Below, piece after piece: positions 10,464 through 20,384 of a stretch of DNA of 64,000 bases. The notes below the pieces were generated by a model that ran no database searches, was not told where the DNA came from, and saw nothing but the letters and a program-made list of their open reading frames with translations. Source of the stretch: Cephalotus follicularis (Eukaryota > Streptophyta > Magnoliopsida > Oxalidales > Cephalotaceae); contig BDDD01000020.1 in NCBI GenBank assembly GCA_001972305.1, positions 731,013 through 795,012 on the forward strand. The letters are read 5' to 3'. A program made the position numbers and the translations under genes. Each line of letters opens with the position of its first letter. Positions within the stretch are counted from its first letter, which is position 1.

Positions 10464-12140
10464 ATGACTAACCAAATGAATCTAAACATAGGATTATAAG
10501 GTTCCTCCATTACTAGACCTCCGTTCTTTGACGGAAATAACTATGGTTTTTGGAAGACTAGGATGACCATTTTTTTACAATCCCTAGACTATCAATTATG
10601 GCATATAATTGTTAATGGTCCTAGGATGCCTACAAGAACTATAGAAGGAGTAGTCTCTCCTAAACCCGAAAATGAATATAATGATAATGATTTTAGGATG
10701 CTCCAATTAAATTCTAAAGCTAAACATGTTTTATTTTGTGCCGTTGGCCCGAATGAATTTAATCGGATATCTTCTTGTGATTCGGCAAAAGAAATGTGGG
10801 ATTTATTAGAAGTCACATATGAAGGCACGAATCAAGTAAAAGAATAAAAAATTAGCATGCTTGTTCATGAATACGAATTATTTTTTATGCATGAAAATGA
10901 GAGTATTAGTGATATGTTTACTCGCTTTACTACTATTATTAACTCTCTTAAGAACCTTGGCAAATCTTACTCTAACCAAGAACTTGTAAGAAAAATCTTA
11001 AGGTGCTTGCCGAAGAGTTGGACGCCTAAGGTGACGGCTATTGAGGAGGCTAAGGACCTTTCCACTCTCCCTCTTGAGCAGCTCCTTGGTTCCTTGATGA
11101 CACACAAGACAATAATGAAGAATCATGAGAATGTGGAAGTCAAGAAGAAGAAGTCAATTGCTGTAAAAGCTTCAAAGGAGGATAGTGAAAGTGATGGAGA
11201 TGGAGATGTGGCACTCATAACTTCTCAATTCAAGAAGTCTCTCAAAAGTCAAAAGGGAAAGAAGGCTTTAAAGAAGTTCCCTCACAATGTAGAATCAAAC
11301 AAGAAGGAAGAGCCAACTTTCTATGAATGCAAAAAGCCGGGCCATTTCAAAAACGAATGCCCAAGTCTCAAGAAGAAAGAAAAATTCATCAAAGAGCATT
11401 CCAAGAAGAAAAAGGCAATGGTAGCTACTTGGGATGATAGTGATTCCTCAAGCTCCGAAGAGGAAAGTGATAAAGAAGTTGTAAATTTTGCTCTCGTGGC
11501 TATGGAAGAAGATACAAGTGAAGATGAAAGTGAAAATGAGGTAAATTTTACTTTTGATGAGTTGCAAAATGCCTATGAAAAATTATTTGTTGAATATGAA
11601 AATGTTTGTTTGAAAAACAAATCTCTAAAGAAAAACGCTATTTCTATGACTAACAAATTAGAAATTCTAAAGAATGAAAATAGAGAAAATATGAAAGAAA
11701 TTAAATCTCTAAAAAGTAAAAATAGTTTTTATATGAATGAAATTGAGATTCTAAATCTTTCTTCAAAATTGTCAAATGATTCTATGGAAGAAAATGAAAA
11801 ACTGAAAATTGAGATTGATGCTTTAAAGAAATCATTTTCTATTTTTTCAAATAGTAGTGCTAAATTGGAAAATGTTTTAGGTTTACAAAGGTGTGTGTTT
11901 GACAAAGCCGGTCTTGGCTTTGAAGAAATGAAAAATGTCAAACATTTTTAAAATTTCTTTCTTAAGAAAAACGAGCCTGAAATTGTTTGCAATTATTGTG
12001 GTAAATTAGGACATATATCTACTTCTTGCATTTTTAGAAATAATCTTAGTTTTGGTAAAACTAGAAAGATTTGGATTCCGAAAGGAACTCTTGTGACTAA
12101 CTTGAAAGGACCCAAGTTCAAATGGGTACCAAAAGCTTAA
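10464..12140 (+). pseudogene. CoH Gag, one frame with three stop codons
   Basis: A single frame of 558 codons runs from ATG 10464 to TAA 12138-12140, broken only by in-frame TAA codons at 10497, 10845 and 11949; there is no frameshift. Domains: the retrotransposon Gag N-terminus (RPPFFDGNNYGFWKTRM region), the UBN2-type capsid with KEMWDLLEVTYEGTNQVKE, then SKNLGK...VRKILRCLPKSW, a Lys-rich stretch, a zinc knuckle near 11325-11365 whose first Cys is Phe (F-X2-C-X4-H-X4-C), an acidic segment, a long Lys/Glu/Asn-rich probable coiled coil (about 11540-11930), and after the third stop an intact second knuckle CNYCGKLGHISTSC near 11986-12028. Two knuckles flanking a coiled coil are typical of SIRE/Maximus Gag. 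It would form the particle and bind RNA. Confidence 0.85.
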
Positions 12141-12785
12141 ACTTTGTTTTGTAGGTGTACTTGAAGTCAAGCTCAATATGTTCAAGTACATAACCTGGGG
12201 AGAAAGCTTTAGTTGAGGGGGAGGTATTGATATAATGTTGATAATAATATTGCTTCAACAATTGGTATTTAGTATCCTTTTTATCCAACAATTGGTATAT
12301 CTCAATTTTTCATATGATATTGATATTTTAACTTTAAAATGGATGTTATTTCAATTGGTATTCCTTTATTCTCATTTGATATCCCTTTAAAATTGTTTAA
12401 TTGGTATCAAAGTTTAGACATAATCTTTTTGATGCTCACAAAAAGGGTGAGAATGCTTAAAGCTTAAGGAAAAATTGTTAGCTCATGCTTAGGGGGAGAT
12501 AGATATGAAATGTGCTTTTAATGAAGAATATGTTAAGGGAGAGTTCGTGAAAGAGGGGAGCTAAATAAAGTTATTTGCATAAATCCCCATTTTGAAAAAT
12601 GAAAATTAGATGTCACATTAAGGGGGAGTTTATCTAGAATTTTTAACTTGGTATCGTAATGTAATCTTTGTATCTTAATGTAATCTTTGTCTTGGTATTT
12701 TTAAAGAAAATCTCTTTTTGTCTTCAATTGGTATAAATTTTTCCATAATGAGGCAAATATTTGTAATCATCAAAAAAGGGGAGAT
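12141..12785 (+). other. CoH 3' noncoding region and polypurine tract
   Basis: No coding signal. Several G-rich strings (GGGGAG, GGGGGAGG, GGGGGAG) lie near 12196, 12219, 12491 and 12622, and the true polypurine tract AAAAAAGGGGAGAT ends at 12785, directly before the 3' LTR. Such repeated purine runs are usual in SIRE-like elements. The missing pol would have been between gag and this stretch. Confidence 0.75.
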
Positions 12786-13824
12786 TGTTGACTTTTAGTC
12801 TCAATCATAAGTTTTAATGATTACAAATTTGCATTTAACTTTGCTGCTTTCTGTGAAGAAAAGAAATAAACAAAATTAAGGAGTACAGAAATAGAGCAAA
12901 GCACCGACGGTCCCAATCAAAGCGTCAGTGCTTTATGCCAAAAAGTCGACGCCCAAGAAGGTTGTATCTGCCGTTAAAACCAGTGGAGTAAAAAATCAGT
13001 TGAAACACTCAAAGCGACAACGCTTAGGATTAAAGCGTCAGCGCTTTATGGCGAAGAGTCGACTCCCAGTTTAAAGTGTCAGCGTCAAAACGAGAAAATT
13101 CAAATTTAACTCTTAACGGTAACCTAAGCGTCGACGCTTTAGGCAATACCGTCGACGCTTTGGACGGCTGATACAATATCAGAACTTGTTTTAATGAGCC
13201 AACTTTGTAACAACAATTTCCAAGACTTCTCCAACGGCTCTATTTCTTCACCAACGGCTAGAAACTAAATGAAGCTATATATAGAGGTCAAGAAACAAGA
13301 TTTAAATGACTTGGAACAACTTTTGATCATCCGATCACAAAAGCTCATCTTGCACATCTACAAACTAGAGAAAGAAATCAAGCTAGAGTTTTACACTTTC
13401 ATATCCAAAGCTTGTAACTAAGCCACAACTTTCACATCCAACCTTCAAGAGGTTATTTGTAAACACTATCCAATTATTTTTATCATCCATTGTAAAAGAG
13501 GGGAGTGGACCCTTGTAAGGTGTTTGATTGATTTGCACCCGGAACCCAAAATCAAGTGTAAGGTGGTTTACTTTGATTTGCACCCGTAAGTCGAAAATCA
13601 AAGGTTGCTAGTGGATTATAGTGGAAACTCAAGGGGTTCTTGAGAAAGTGGACGTAGGCACGGATTTTGCTGAACCACTATAAATTGTTTGCACAATCTC
13701 TATCCCTTATCTCTTTACTTACAATTGCATTATTTGTTCTTGTGTGGATTGTTTAGTTTCATAATTTAATTTGTTATTTCCGCAAACAAATTTAGTTATT
13801 AAAGGTTGCCATACATTCCCATCA
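12786..13824 (+). repeat. CoH 3' LTR
   Basis: It matches the 5' LTR over its full length with scattered substitutions, many of them C/T or G/A within the motif array (for example GCGCCGACGG versus GCACCGACGG). TATA box at 13276-13284. It ends CCCATCA at 13824, followed by the target duplication CACAA. Confidence 0.95.
12900..13158. repeat. GTCGAC-centred motif array in CoH 3' LTR
   Basis: The same order and spacing as in the 5' LTR (9484-9745), offset by 3416-3417 bases. Substitutions change single motif copies but the spacing is kept. The array ends about 120 bp before the TATA box at 13276. Confidence 0.85.
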
Positions 13825-14266
13825 CACAATAAAAGAGACGATTTGCAAAACATTTCATAAACATATCATAGCTGAATTTCTAAAGTCAGAAATATTTATC
13901 TCATAAAATATCAAAGTGATTTTATTTCCAAAACATATCGAAATCCAAAACATAACAGAGTTCGAGTATCTGCACATTAATCATAAATTTGAAACTGGAT
14001 TGTTTCAATCAAAATCAGATTAAGATAGCCAAAGAACGCTAGGATTCGTACCTTATGCGATCACAGAATAACTTATGAATGGACTGCTGATTTCCAACTT
14101 CCCCTCGTAGCACAAAAAAATCTAAAAGATACAAAATCATTCATATAAGGGTCTGAAATTCATTGTGGGCATATATCAGAATTATAACGGTGTTTAGAAC
14201 CGACACCGATTAATCAGAAGAGCAAACAGACAAAGATATTTGAAAAAAGAAAATTTCTAGACTCAC

Positions 14267-14473
14267 CAGCCTACTGTAGCAAGACTCCAATCGACTGTTG
14301 GAAGCTTGGCAGTCGACAACCCAACATGGCCAGCCAACTACCTAAACAAAATTGCTGCCAATCGACTGGGACAGGGGTCCAGTCGACTGTGCAAGGCATA
14401 GCAGACGACTGATCATACGGACAGCCGACTACTCAATGTATAACAGCCGACTGTCCAGGAGAACAGACGACTG
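14267..14473. repeat. CAGTCGACTG array in GyB 3' LTR
   Basis: Ten copies start at 14267, 14288, 14310, 14331, 14359, 14380, 14402, 14422, 14444 and 14464 (steps 21, 22, 21, 28, 21, 22, 20, 22, 20). Only 14380 is exact CAGTCGACTG; variants include CAATCGACTG, CAGACGACTG and CAGCCGACTG. Confidence 0.9.
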
Positions 14474-15655
14474 TTCTGGGTGACATAACAGGAAAAATCT
14501 AACAATCCTATGCAAAATTCTATGAAAAACATGGATATCATAATACCAGAGGACCATAACAATTTACATAAGACATTATATGGTATTAAAACAGTAAACA
14601 AACACAGAATTATAGGGGAGTATGTAGACAGTGATTATACTTTAAAGAGAGAAGGAGTGACTCATAATCCACTGCATACATATATAATCTCATTTACTGT
14701 CAAAATACCGCTATCAGTTATCAAAACCAGATTATAACTTATACAGGTGCCTAAAGACTGATTAACAAATTATGAAACCATGACAGAGCATAATGTGGCC
14801 GGCATCAAGACCAATGCTCTAACAGCCTAAATAATCGTATGATCATATTGACATTAAAACTAAAACCAACTACTAAGCCATAACCACAGAGGAGACAAAC
14901 CTGAAAGAAGCCAAAGCAATTGAAGAGATACCAAAAAAAACACTGGGTATACAATGGCTGTTCAACATGAAACAAGAGAAATGGGAAGCTTATGGATTCA
15001 AGGACTACCATTGTTATGCATATCAAAGCAACATAAACCTAACTATGGAGAACAAACCTGATTTGTAGAGACGACACTACAAGAGAACGCCAAAATTTTC
15101 CCAGCTTGCAAGTTCGGCTATGACAAGGCAAAAGAGAAGGGAATGGCAGAAAACAATGGGAAATGGAATACTTAAATGGAAAAGAGAGACCAATTCGGCT
15201 GGGATAAGGAAAAGAGGAGAAGAATTCAGAGAATTTAAGGGAAGGAGTGTGAAAATCAGGTAAGGGAGTTAAGAGAGGGAGAGATTTACGGGAGAGATAG
15301 AGATATGAGAGAGAGATTCGGGTGAGGGATGGGAGAGAGAGAGAAGGAAAGAATTTAATTTGAAATAAAATATTTGATTTTTTTAATAAATAATTAAAAA
15401 CTGATTTGTAAATAAATAAATTAAAATAAACATAAACATAAACCTTACCAATACACATACACATACACATACTAACATACCCAAAAGTCAAGGCTAGTAT
15501 CAGTCAGCCTAAAACAAATAGACCACAATAAAGTAGACATGATACAAAACACACAGATTTAAAAGCCCGACCAAATGCACATAGACAAACAGGGTATTAC
15601 ATCCAGCCCCCCCTTAAAAAAGATTTCGTCCCGAAATCATAAACATACTTTCACC

Positions 15656-17197
15656 TTATGCAAACAAGTGAGGGTAGTGCTCCCGAATGTGTTCATCCAA
15701 CTCCCTTGTAGCTTCACGTTCAGGATGGTTCCTCCATAAAACTTTCACAAAAGGAATGTTCTTGCCACATGTAACCCACTCTTGTTTTTCCAGAATAGCC
15801 CCAGCCTCCTCATCACAAGATAGATACTCCTGGATACTGGCCAAAGGATAGTGGACCACGTGCAGGGGATGATACTGATAATCCCCCAATAGAGACACAT
15901 GGAACACGTTATGGATGTGTGCTAACTGCGGAGGCAAAGCTAACCAATATGCAACTTTTCCCACCTTTTCCAGAACTTCAACGGGTCCTATAAACCGAGG
16001 ACCTAACTTTCCCTTCAACCCAAACCGCCGGACTCCTTTCCAAGGTTAAACTTTCAAGAACACAGGTTCACCTACTTTAAACACCAAGTCCCTCCGATGT
16101 GTATCTGCATAACTCTTCTGTCGAGATTGAGCTGCCTTCAGTCTTTCCCTAGCTATAGTCACTTTATCAGTAGTGATCTGGACTAGCTCGGGTCCCTCAA
16201 TAACTCGTTCTCTGACCTCATCCCAACACGTCAGAGCTTGACACTTCCTCCAATACAAAGCCTCAAACGGAGCCATCTGAATGCTAGCATTCCAGCTATT
16301 ATTGTAAGAAAACTCCACCAAGCTCAAATACTCATCCCAATTTCTAGTCCACTCTAAAGCACAAGACCTTAGTATATCCTCTAAAGTCTGGATGGTCCTC
16401 TCAGACTGCCCATCTGTCTGTGGATGGAAAGCTGTACTGTAATTGAGCCTTGTACCCCAACCGTGAAGTGAAACGGGGGCCTCTATAAAAAACAATGGAT
16501 ACAGGTGTCCCGTGAAGTCTCACAATCTCCTGCTGGAAAACCTCCGCCAAACGGTCCACAAATAAATACTCTCGGATAGCAAGAAGTGAGCCGATTTGGT
16601 CAATCGATCCACTACAACCCAAATAGCATTATTCCTCCGGAAAGTTCTCGGCAACCCAGTAACAAAATCCATCGCTATGCTCTCCCATTTTCATATTGGA
16701 ATCTCCAAGGGCTGCAACAATCCACTAGGTTACCGTTGCTCAATCTTGACCTGCTGACAGACCAAACACCTCCCAACGAATTCAGCTACATCCCTCTTCA
16801 TTCCATTCCACCAGAAATTTTTCTTCAAGTCTCTATACATTTTTGTTGAACCAGGATGTATAGAAAATGGAGAACTGTGTGCCTCAGATAAAACAGCCTC
16901 TCTAATAGTAGGATCAGCCGGCACAAACAAACGACTACCCAGCAAAATAACACCATGCTCATCCACATGAAATTCTGACTGCTTACCCTCGTCAACATTT
17001 TGGACTAAGGCCCATAACTCACCATCGTCACTCTGAGCTGCATTAATCCAAGATATAAGAGTAGGTTCAATACTCATACCAGCCATATAACCTCCAGAAT
17101 CCCGAACAAACAAATTCAAGTCCAACCGCTCCATATCTGCTATCAACTGCGAATAAGTAAGCAAAGCCGCTACACTCTTAAAACTCTTCCTACTCAA
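15656..17197 (-). pseudogene. GyB integrase with chromodomain-like end
   Basis: On the minus strand the zinc finger comes first (HSSPFSIHPGSTKMYRDL, then CLVCQQVKIEQR, near 16730-16900). The catalytic core follows: [10 protein letters not shown] near 16660-16690, a damaged middle with a frameshift around 16490-16560 where the second Asp block (YRGPRFTS) has lost its Asp context, and QTDGQSERT with the Glu near 16410-16440. The C-terminus has GPRFIGPVEVLEKVGKVAYWLALPP (15900-16010) and a type-II chromodomain-like end (VKVLWRN ... YPHLFA) up to the stop at 15656. Integrase joins the DNA copy to host DNA, and a chromodomain would steer it to chromatin. At least three breaks (stops near 16048, 16730; frameshift in the core) inactivate it. 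Confidence 0.85.
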
Positions 17198-18619
17198 ACA
17201 TCAGCTACCACATTTGCTTTACCATGGTGGTACTAAATATTCAGATCATAGTCCTTAAGAAGCTCCAACCACATTCTCTGACGCATGTTCAGGTCCTTTT
17301 GAGTGAAAATGTACTTAAGACTCTTATGATCAGTGAAAACGTCACAAGTTTCTCCGTACAAATAGTGCCTCCAGATCTTTAAATACAAAACAACAGCTGC
17401 TAACTCAAGATCATGTGTAGGGTAGTTCACTTCATAAGGCTTAAGCTACCTGGAAGCATAAGCTATCGCAAGACCGTGCTGCATCAAAACACATCCCAAA
17501 CACTTCTTGGAAGCATCACTGTAAATCTGGTATCCACCTGACCCAGATGGAAAACGAAGAATCGGTGCAGACACAAGTCCAATCTTCAACTTCTCAACGC
17601 TTGGCTCCCATTCTTCATTCCATAAAAACTTATCTCCCTTCCTCATAAGCTGAGTCAGTTGCAAGGCTATGGACGAAGAGCCTTCCACATACCGCCTATA
17701 GTAGCCAGGAAAACCCAAAAAACTTCTCACTTCAGTCACTTTGGTAGGTCTCAGCCATTTAGTGATAGCCTTAACCTTAGCAGGATCCACACTAATACCT
17801 TCCAATGTAACCACATGGCCTAAGAATTCCACCTGTTCCAACCAGAACTCACATTTTGAAAACTTTGCGTAAAGCTGATTCTTCCTCAAGATCCCCACCA
17901 CTATACGTAGCTGATCCTCATGTTCCTCCCTCCACTTTGAGTACACAAGGATATCATCTATAAACACAATCACGAACCGATCCAAGAACTCATGAAATAC
18001 CCGATTCATCAGATCCATGAAGACTGTCGGCGCATTCGTAAGTCCAAGCGGCATCACCACAAACTTATAATTCCCATACCGTGTGCGGAAAGCAATCTTG
18101 GGTACATCTTCATCTTTTACCCACAACTGATGATTACCAAACCTCAAATCGATCTCAGAAAAATACCGTGCACCTTGGAGTTGATCAAATAGGTCATCAA
18201 TCTAAGGAAAATGGTGTTTGTTCCTGACATTAATCTGATTCAACTCTCTATAGTCTATGCACAGCCTCATAGAATCGTCCTTCTTCACAAATAAAACCGG
18301 AGCACCCAACGGTGAAACACTCGGCCGAATAAATCCCCGGTCTAACCATTCTTGCAACTCCTCCTTCAGCTCTTGCAACTTAACCGGTTCCATCCTATAA
18401 TGTGCTTTAGATATAGGTGCCGACCCAGGAATGTGCTCGATGGTAAACTCCACTTCCCGTTGTGGTGGTAAACCCGGTAACTCCTCCGAAAATACATCTG
18501 AAAACTCTCTAACCAAAGGATAATCCTTAAGGCGAGGCTCATCCTTAGAGACATCCTTCACAACAGCTAAGAATCCCTCAGCGCCCTTATCTACCAACTT
18601 CTGAGCCTTGAAAACCGAA
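17198..18619 (-). pseudogene. GyB reverse transcriptase and RNase H
   Basis: The frame runs from the linker ([18 protein letters not shown] near 18520-18570) through [16 protein letters not shown], the fingers (CIDYRELNQ, about 18225-18255), a stop at 18202, and the palm with the intact active site FIDDILVYS near 17938-17964. FLGHVV and [13 protein letters not shown] follow, then RNase H ([15 protein letters not shown] near 17480-17525; stop at 17446; FTDHKSLKY near 17305-17335). The RT catalytic Asp pair is present. Stops at 18202, 17446 and 17233 break the frame; the RNase H end and linker are degraded between 17170 and 17233. Confidence 0.85.
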
Positions 18620-19099
18620 ATAATCTTGACATTCTTCCTCGGTCAAGAACCCTGATAAATAAAATCATGTTTATCCACATCTTCGAACAAATTCTCCGAG
18701 CGTGACAATCAATCGTAGCACAATGACGATCCAAACAGTCCATACCAAGAATCATATCAAAGTCATGAATATCAATCGGAAGAAGATCAACCTCATGTAT
18801 TTTATCATCGAACGAAACAAGACAATCACATAAATACTCAGATATCATAACAGAAGTCCCCATAGGGTTGAAAGAACCAGAACTGGATCCAAAGACTGAA
18901 AAGGCACCCCAAGATACCAAAAAAAAGATCTCGCTACCACAGAGTGAGTCGATCCAGTATCATACAATACATAAGCCTTATGATTATCAACATATATAAA
19001 ACCCGAAAAAGTACCTAGAGCATTGGCAGCCTGATGAGTCGTCAAAGCGAAGACTCTACCTCCCACATTGCGTTGCCCAGCATCAGTACCATTTCCTCT
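18620..19099 (-). pseudogene. GyB retropepsin
   Basis: [16 protein letters not shown] (about 19020-19070) leads to the catalytic motif [13 protein letters not shown] near 18938-18976, so the DTG triad is intact. The second block [14 protein letters not shown] is near 18728-18768, where the usual Trp is Cys. A frameshift near 18850-18890 separates the two blocks. It lies between Gag zinc knuckles and RT as usual, with the same order in GyC. Confidence 0.8.
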
Positions 19100-20217
19100 C
19101 CTTTCCTTTGCACAAGGATCAAGACAATCCTTCACAAAGTGACCCATCTGACCACATACGACGCAGGCCCCATTGTCCTTATAACAAGTTCCCACTGCAT
19201 GATATCTACCACAAGTATCACATCGGGCAATCTGAACATTGGGGTTACCCCCACCCGTAGTACCTGAACATTTTTCTGATCATTACCTTGCTGACACTGT
19301 TTCCCTCCATCCTTATTTCGATTATGATCCTTCTTGTGCTGCTTGCCATTTCAGCCCTTATTCCATGAACCACCTTGCCCCTTATTCTACTGTCCAGAAT
19401 CTTGATCATTCCTATTCCATTTCTTGTCCCCTTCCTGGCGTGCTGCCTGGAAATCCAATCTCTGTAATTCAATGTTCTTCGCAGCATTTGCGATCTCAGA
19501 TACATCAATAAACTTAGAATTTATCAGCTTAGCCCTAAGCTGGTAATGCAACTTCCACTTGAACTTTTCAGCTTGCTCCAATGCTGACTCCGCCGCGGAC
19601 CTAGCAAATCCAGCCAGTCTAGTGAAACGGGCAAAGAACTCTGTAACTAATTCTCCATCCTTCTGCCTTGTGTTAACAAACTCCCTTCCATAGGCCTCCT
19701 TATCAACAGTGGGAAAATACTACTGATAGAACACTTCACAAAACCCAAACCATGACAAAGCATCGATATAATCTCCACCCTTAGACAACCTCAAAGTTTT
19801 CCACCACTTTTGAGCATCTCCTTCTAGCTTCCAGGCAGCCAACTTTAGTTTCTGCTCATCATTGCATCCCAATACATCAAAAATTTTCTCCATGTGCGTA
19901 ATCCAATGTTCAGCTTCCACAGGTGTCAGGGCTGAACTAAAAGACTGCGGCCTCTACTTCTGAAACCGCTCAAGCCAAACATAGACAGGAGTGTCGGGCC
20001 TATCCCTGGCATCCATACCCACCTGAACATTTGCCGGTGCATTCTCCTCGGAAACTTGTTCCCTACGGGCTTGTCCCAGATTCTGTTGGTGCATCACACG
20101 ATTCACCTCTTGAGCAACTACCTGTCTTACAAACTCTTCCACAGGAGGCTCATTTCTGACTTCCTCCCGAGGCCCAGCTGGTGTAGTTCTCTGAGGGGTG
20201 TTCCTTGTTCGTACCAT
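19100..20217 (-). pseudogene. GyB Gag
   Basis: It starts at ATG 20217 (MVRTRNTPQRT). The capsid region is recognisable: DTPVYVWLERFQK, a stop at 19954, PVEAEHWITHMEKIFDVLGC (about 19860-19920), KLAAWKLEGDAQKWWKTL, a stop near 19720, then AEKFKWKLHYQLRAKLI and an RLDFQAARQEG stretch, another stop at 19387, and two zinc knuckles at the end: CDTCGRYHAVGTC (C-X2-C-X3-H-X4-C, near 19185-19225) and CVVCGQMGHFVKDC (near 19122-19164). Gag would build the particle and bind the RNA. The upstream neighbour is the 5' LTR (from 20385); spacing of 167 bases holds the leader. Confidence 0.85.
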
Positions 20218-20362
20218 CTATGAAAAGAAACCAAAACATCAAACATCAAACGGAAAAAAAAAACGAAACAAAAGACATTCAAAATGACCATAACGAAGTA
20301 GCCTAACCAAAGTCTACCCAATCTCATAGGTCAAACCTAGTTAGGTCTTCTAAGGAACAAAA

Positions 20363-20384
20363 CCTATTCTATGATAGCAAAATC
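20363..20384 (-). other. GyB primer-binding site, degraded
   Basis: On the minus strand the LTR end is followed by GATTTTGCTATCATAGAATA, at the place where GyC has GATAGTGGTATCAAAGAGATA. The tRNA-iMet complement TGGTATCA is therefore reduced to TGCTATCA. The surrounding leader (AGGTTTTGTTCCTTAGAAG) still matches GyC. Confidence 0.6.

Larger units (their letters stand above)
9369..13824 (+). mobile_element. CoH: non-autonomous gag-only copia (SIRE/Maximus-like)
   Basis: 4456 bp with 1040- and 1039-bp LTRs starting TGTTGAC and ending CCCATCA, a primer-binding site at 10411, a polypurine tract at 12774-12785 and a perfect 5-bp target duplication CACAA (9364-9368 and 13825-13829). Between the LTRs lies one gag reading frame and a noncoding stretch. 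There is no protease, integrase, RT or RNase H, although an autonomous copia would need about 3 kb of pol here. The two LTRs differ only at scattered sites, so this is the youngest clearly dated insertion in its stack. Mobilisation would need pol from an autonomous relative. Confidence 0.9.
8371..15601 (-). repeat. GyB 3' LTR, split by CoH
   Basis: The two parts (8371-9368 and 13825-15601) together measure about 2.77 kb and match the 5' LTR at 20385-23127 throughout. The termini are TGTAACACCC at 8371 and GGTATTACA at 15593-15601. The 5' LTR shows the empty site (TTTTCACAATAAAAGAGACG near 21356-21375), proving that CoH arrived after GyB. It contains the CTGAG-GTTTG-CTCAG block at 8710-8724 and the hairpin at 9181-9200, whose left arm carries one substitution. 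Confidence 0.9.

Noticed and set aside
15039..15491. Minus-strand frame of 150 codons rich in Ser, Pro and Leu
   Set aside because: It lies wholly in the GyB 3' LTR, opposite a GA-rich stretch; composition explains the length and no domain is visible.
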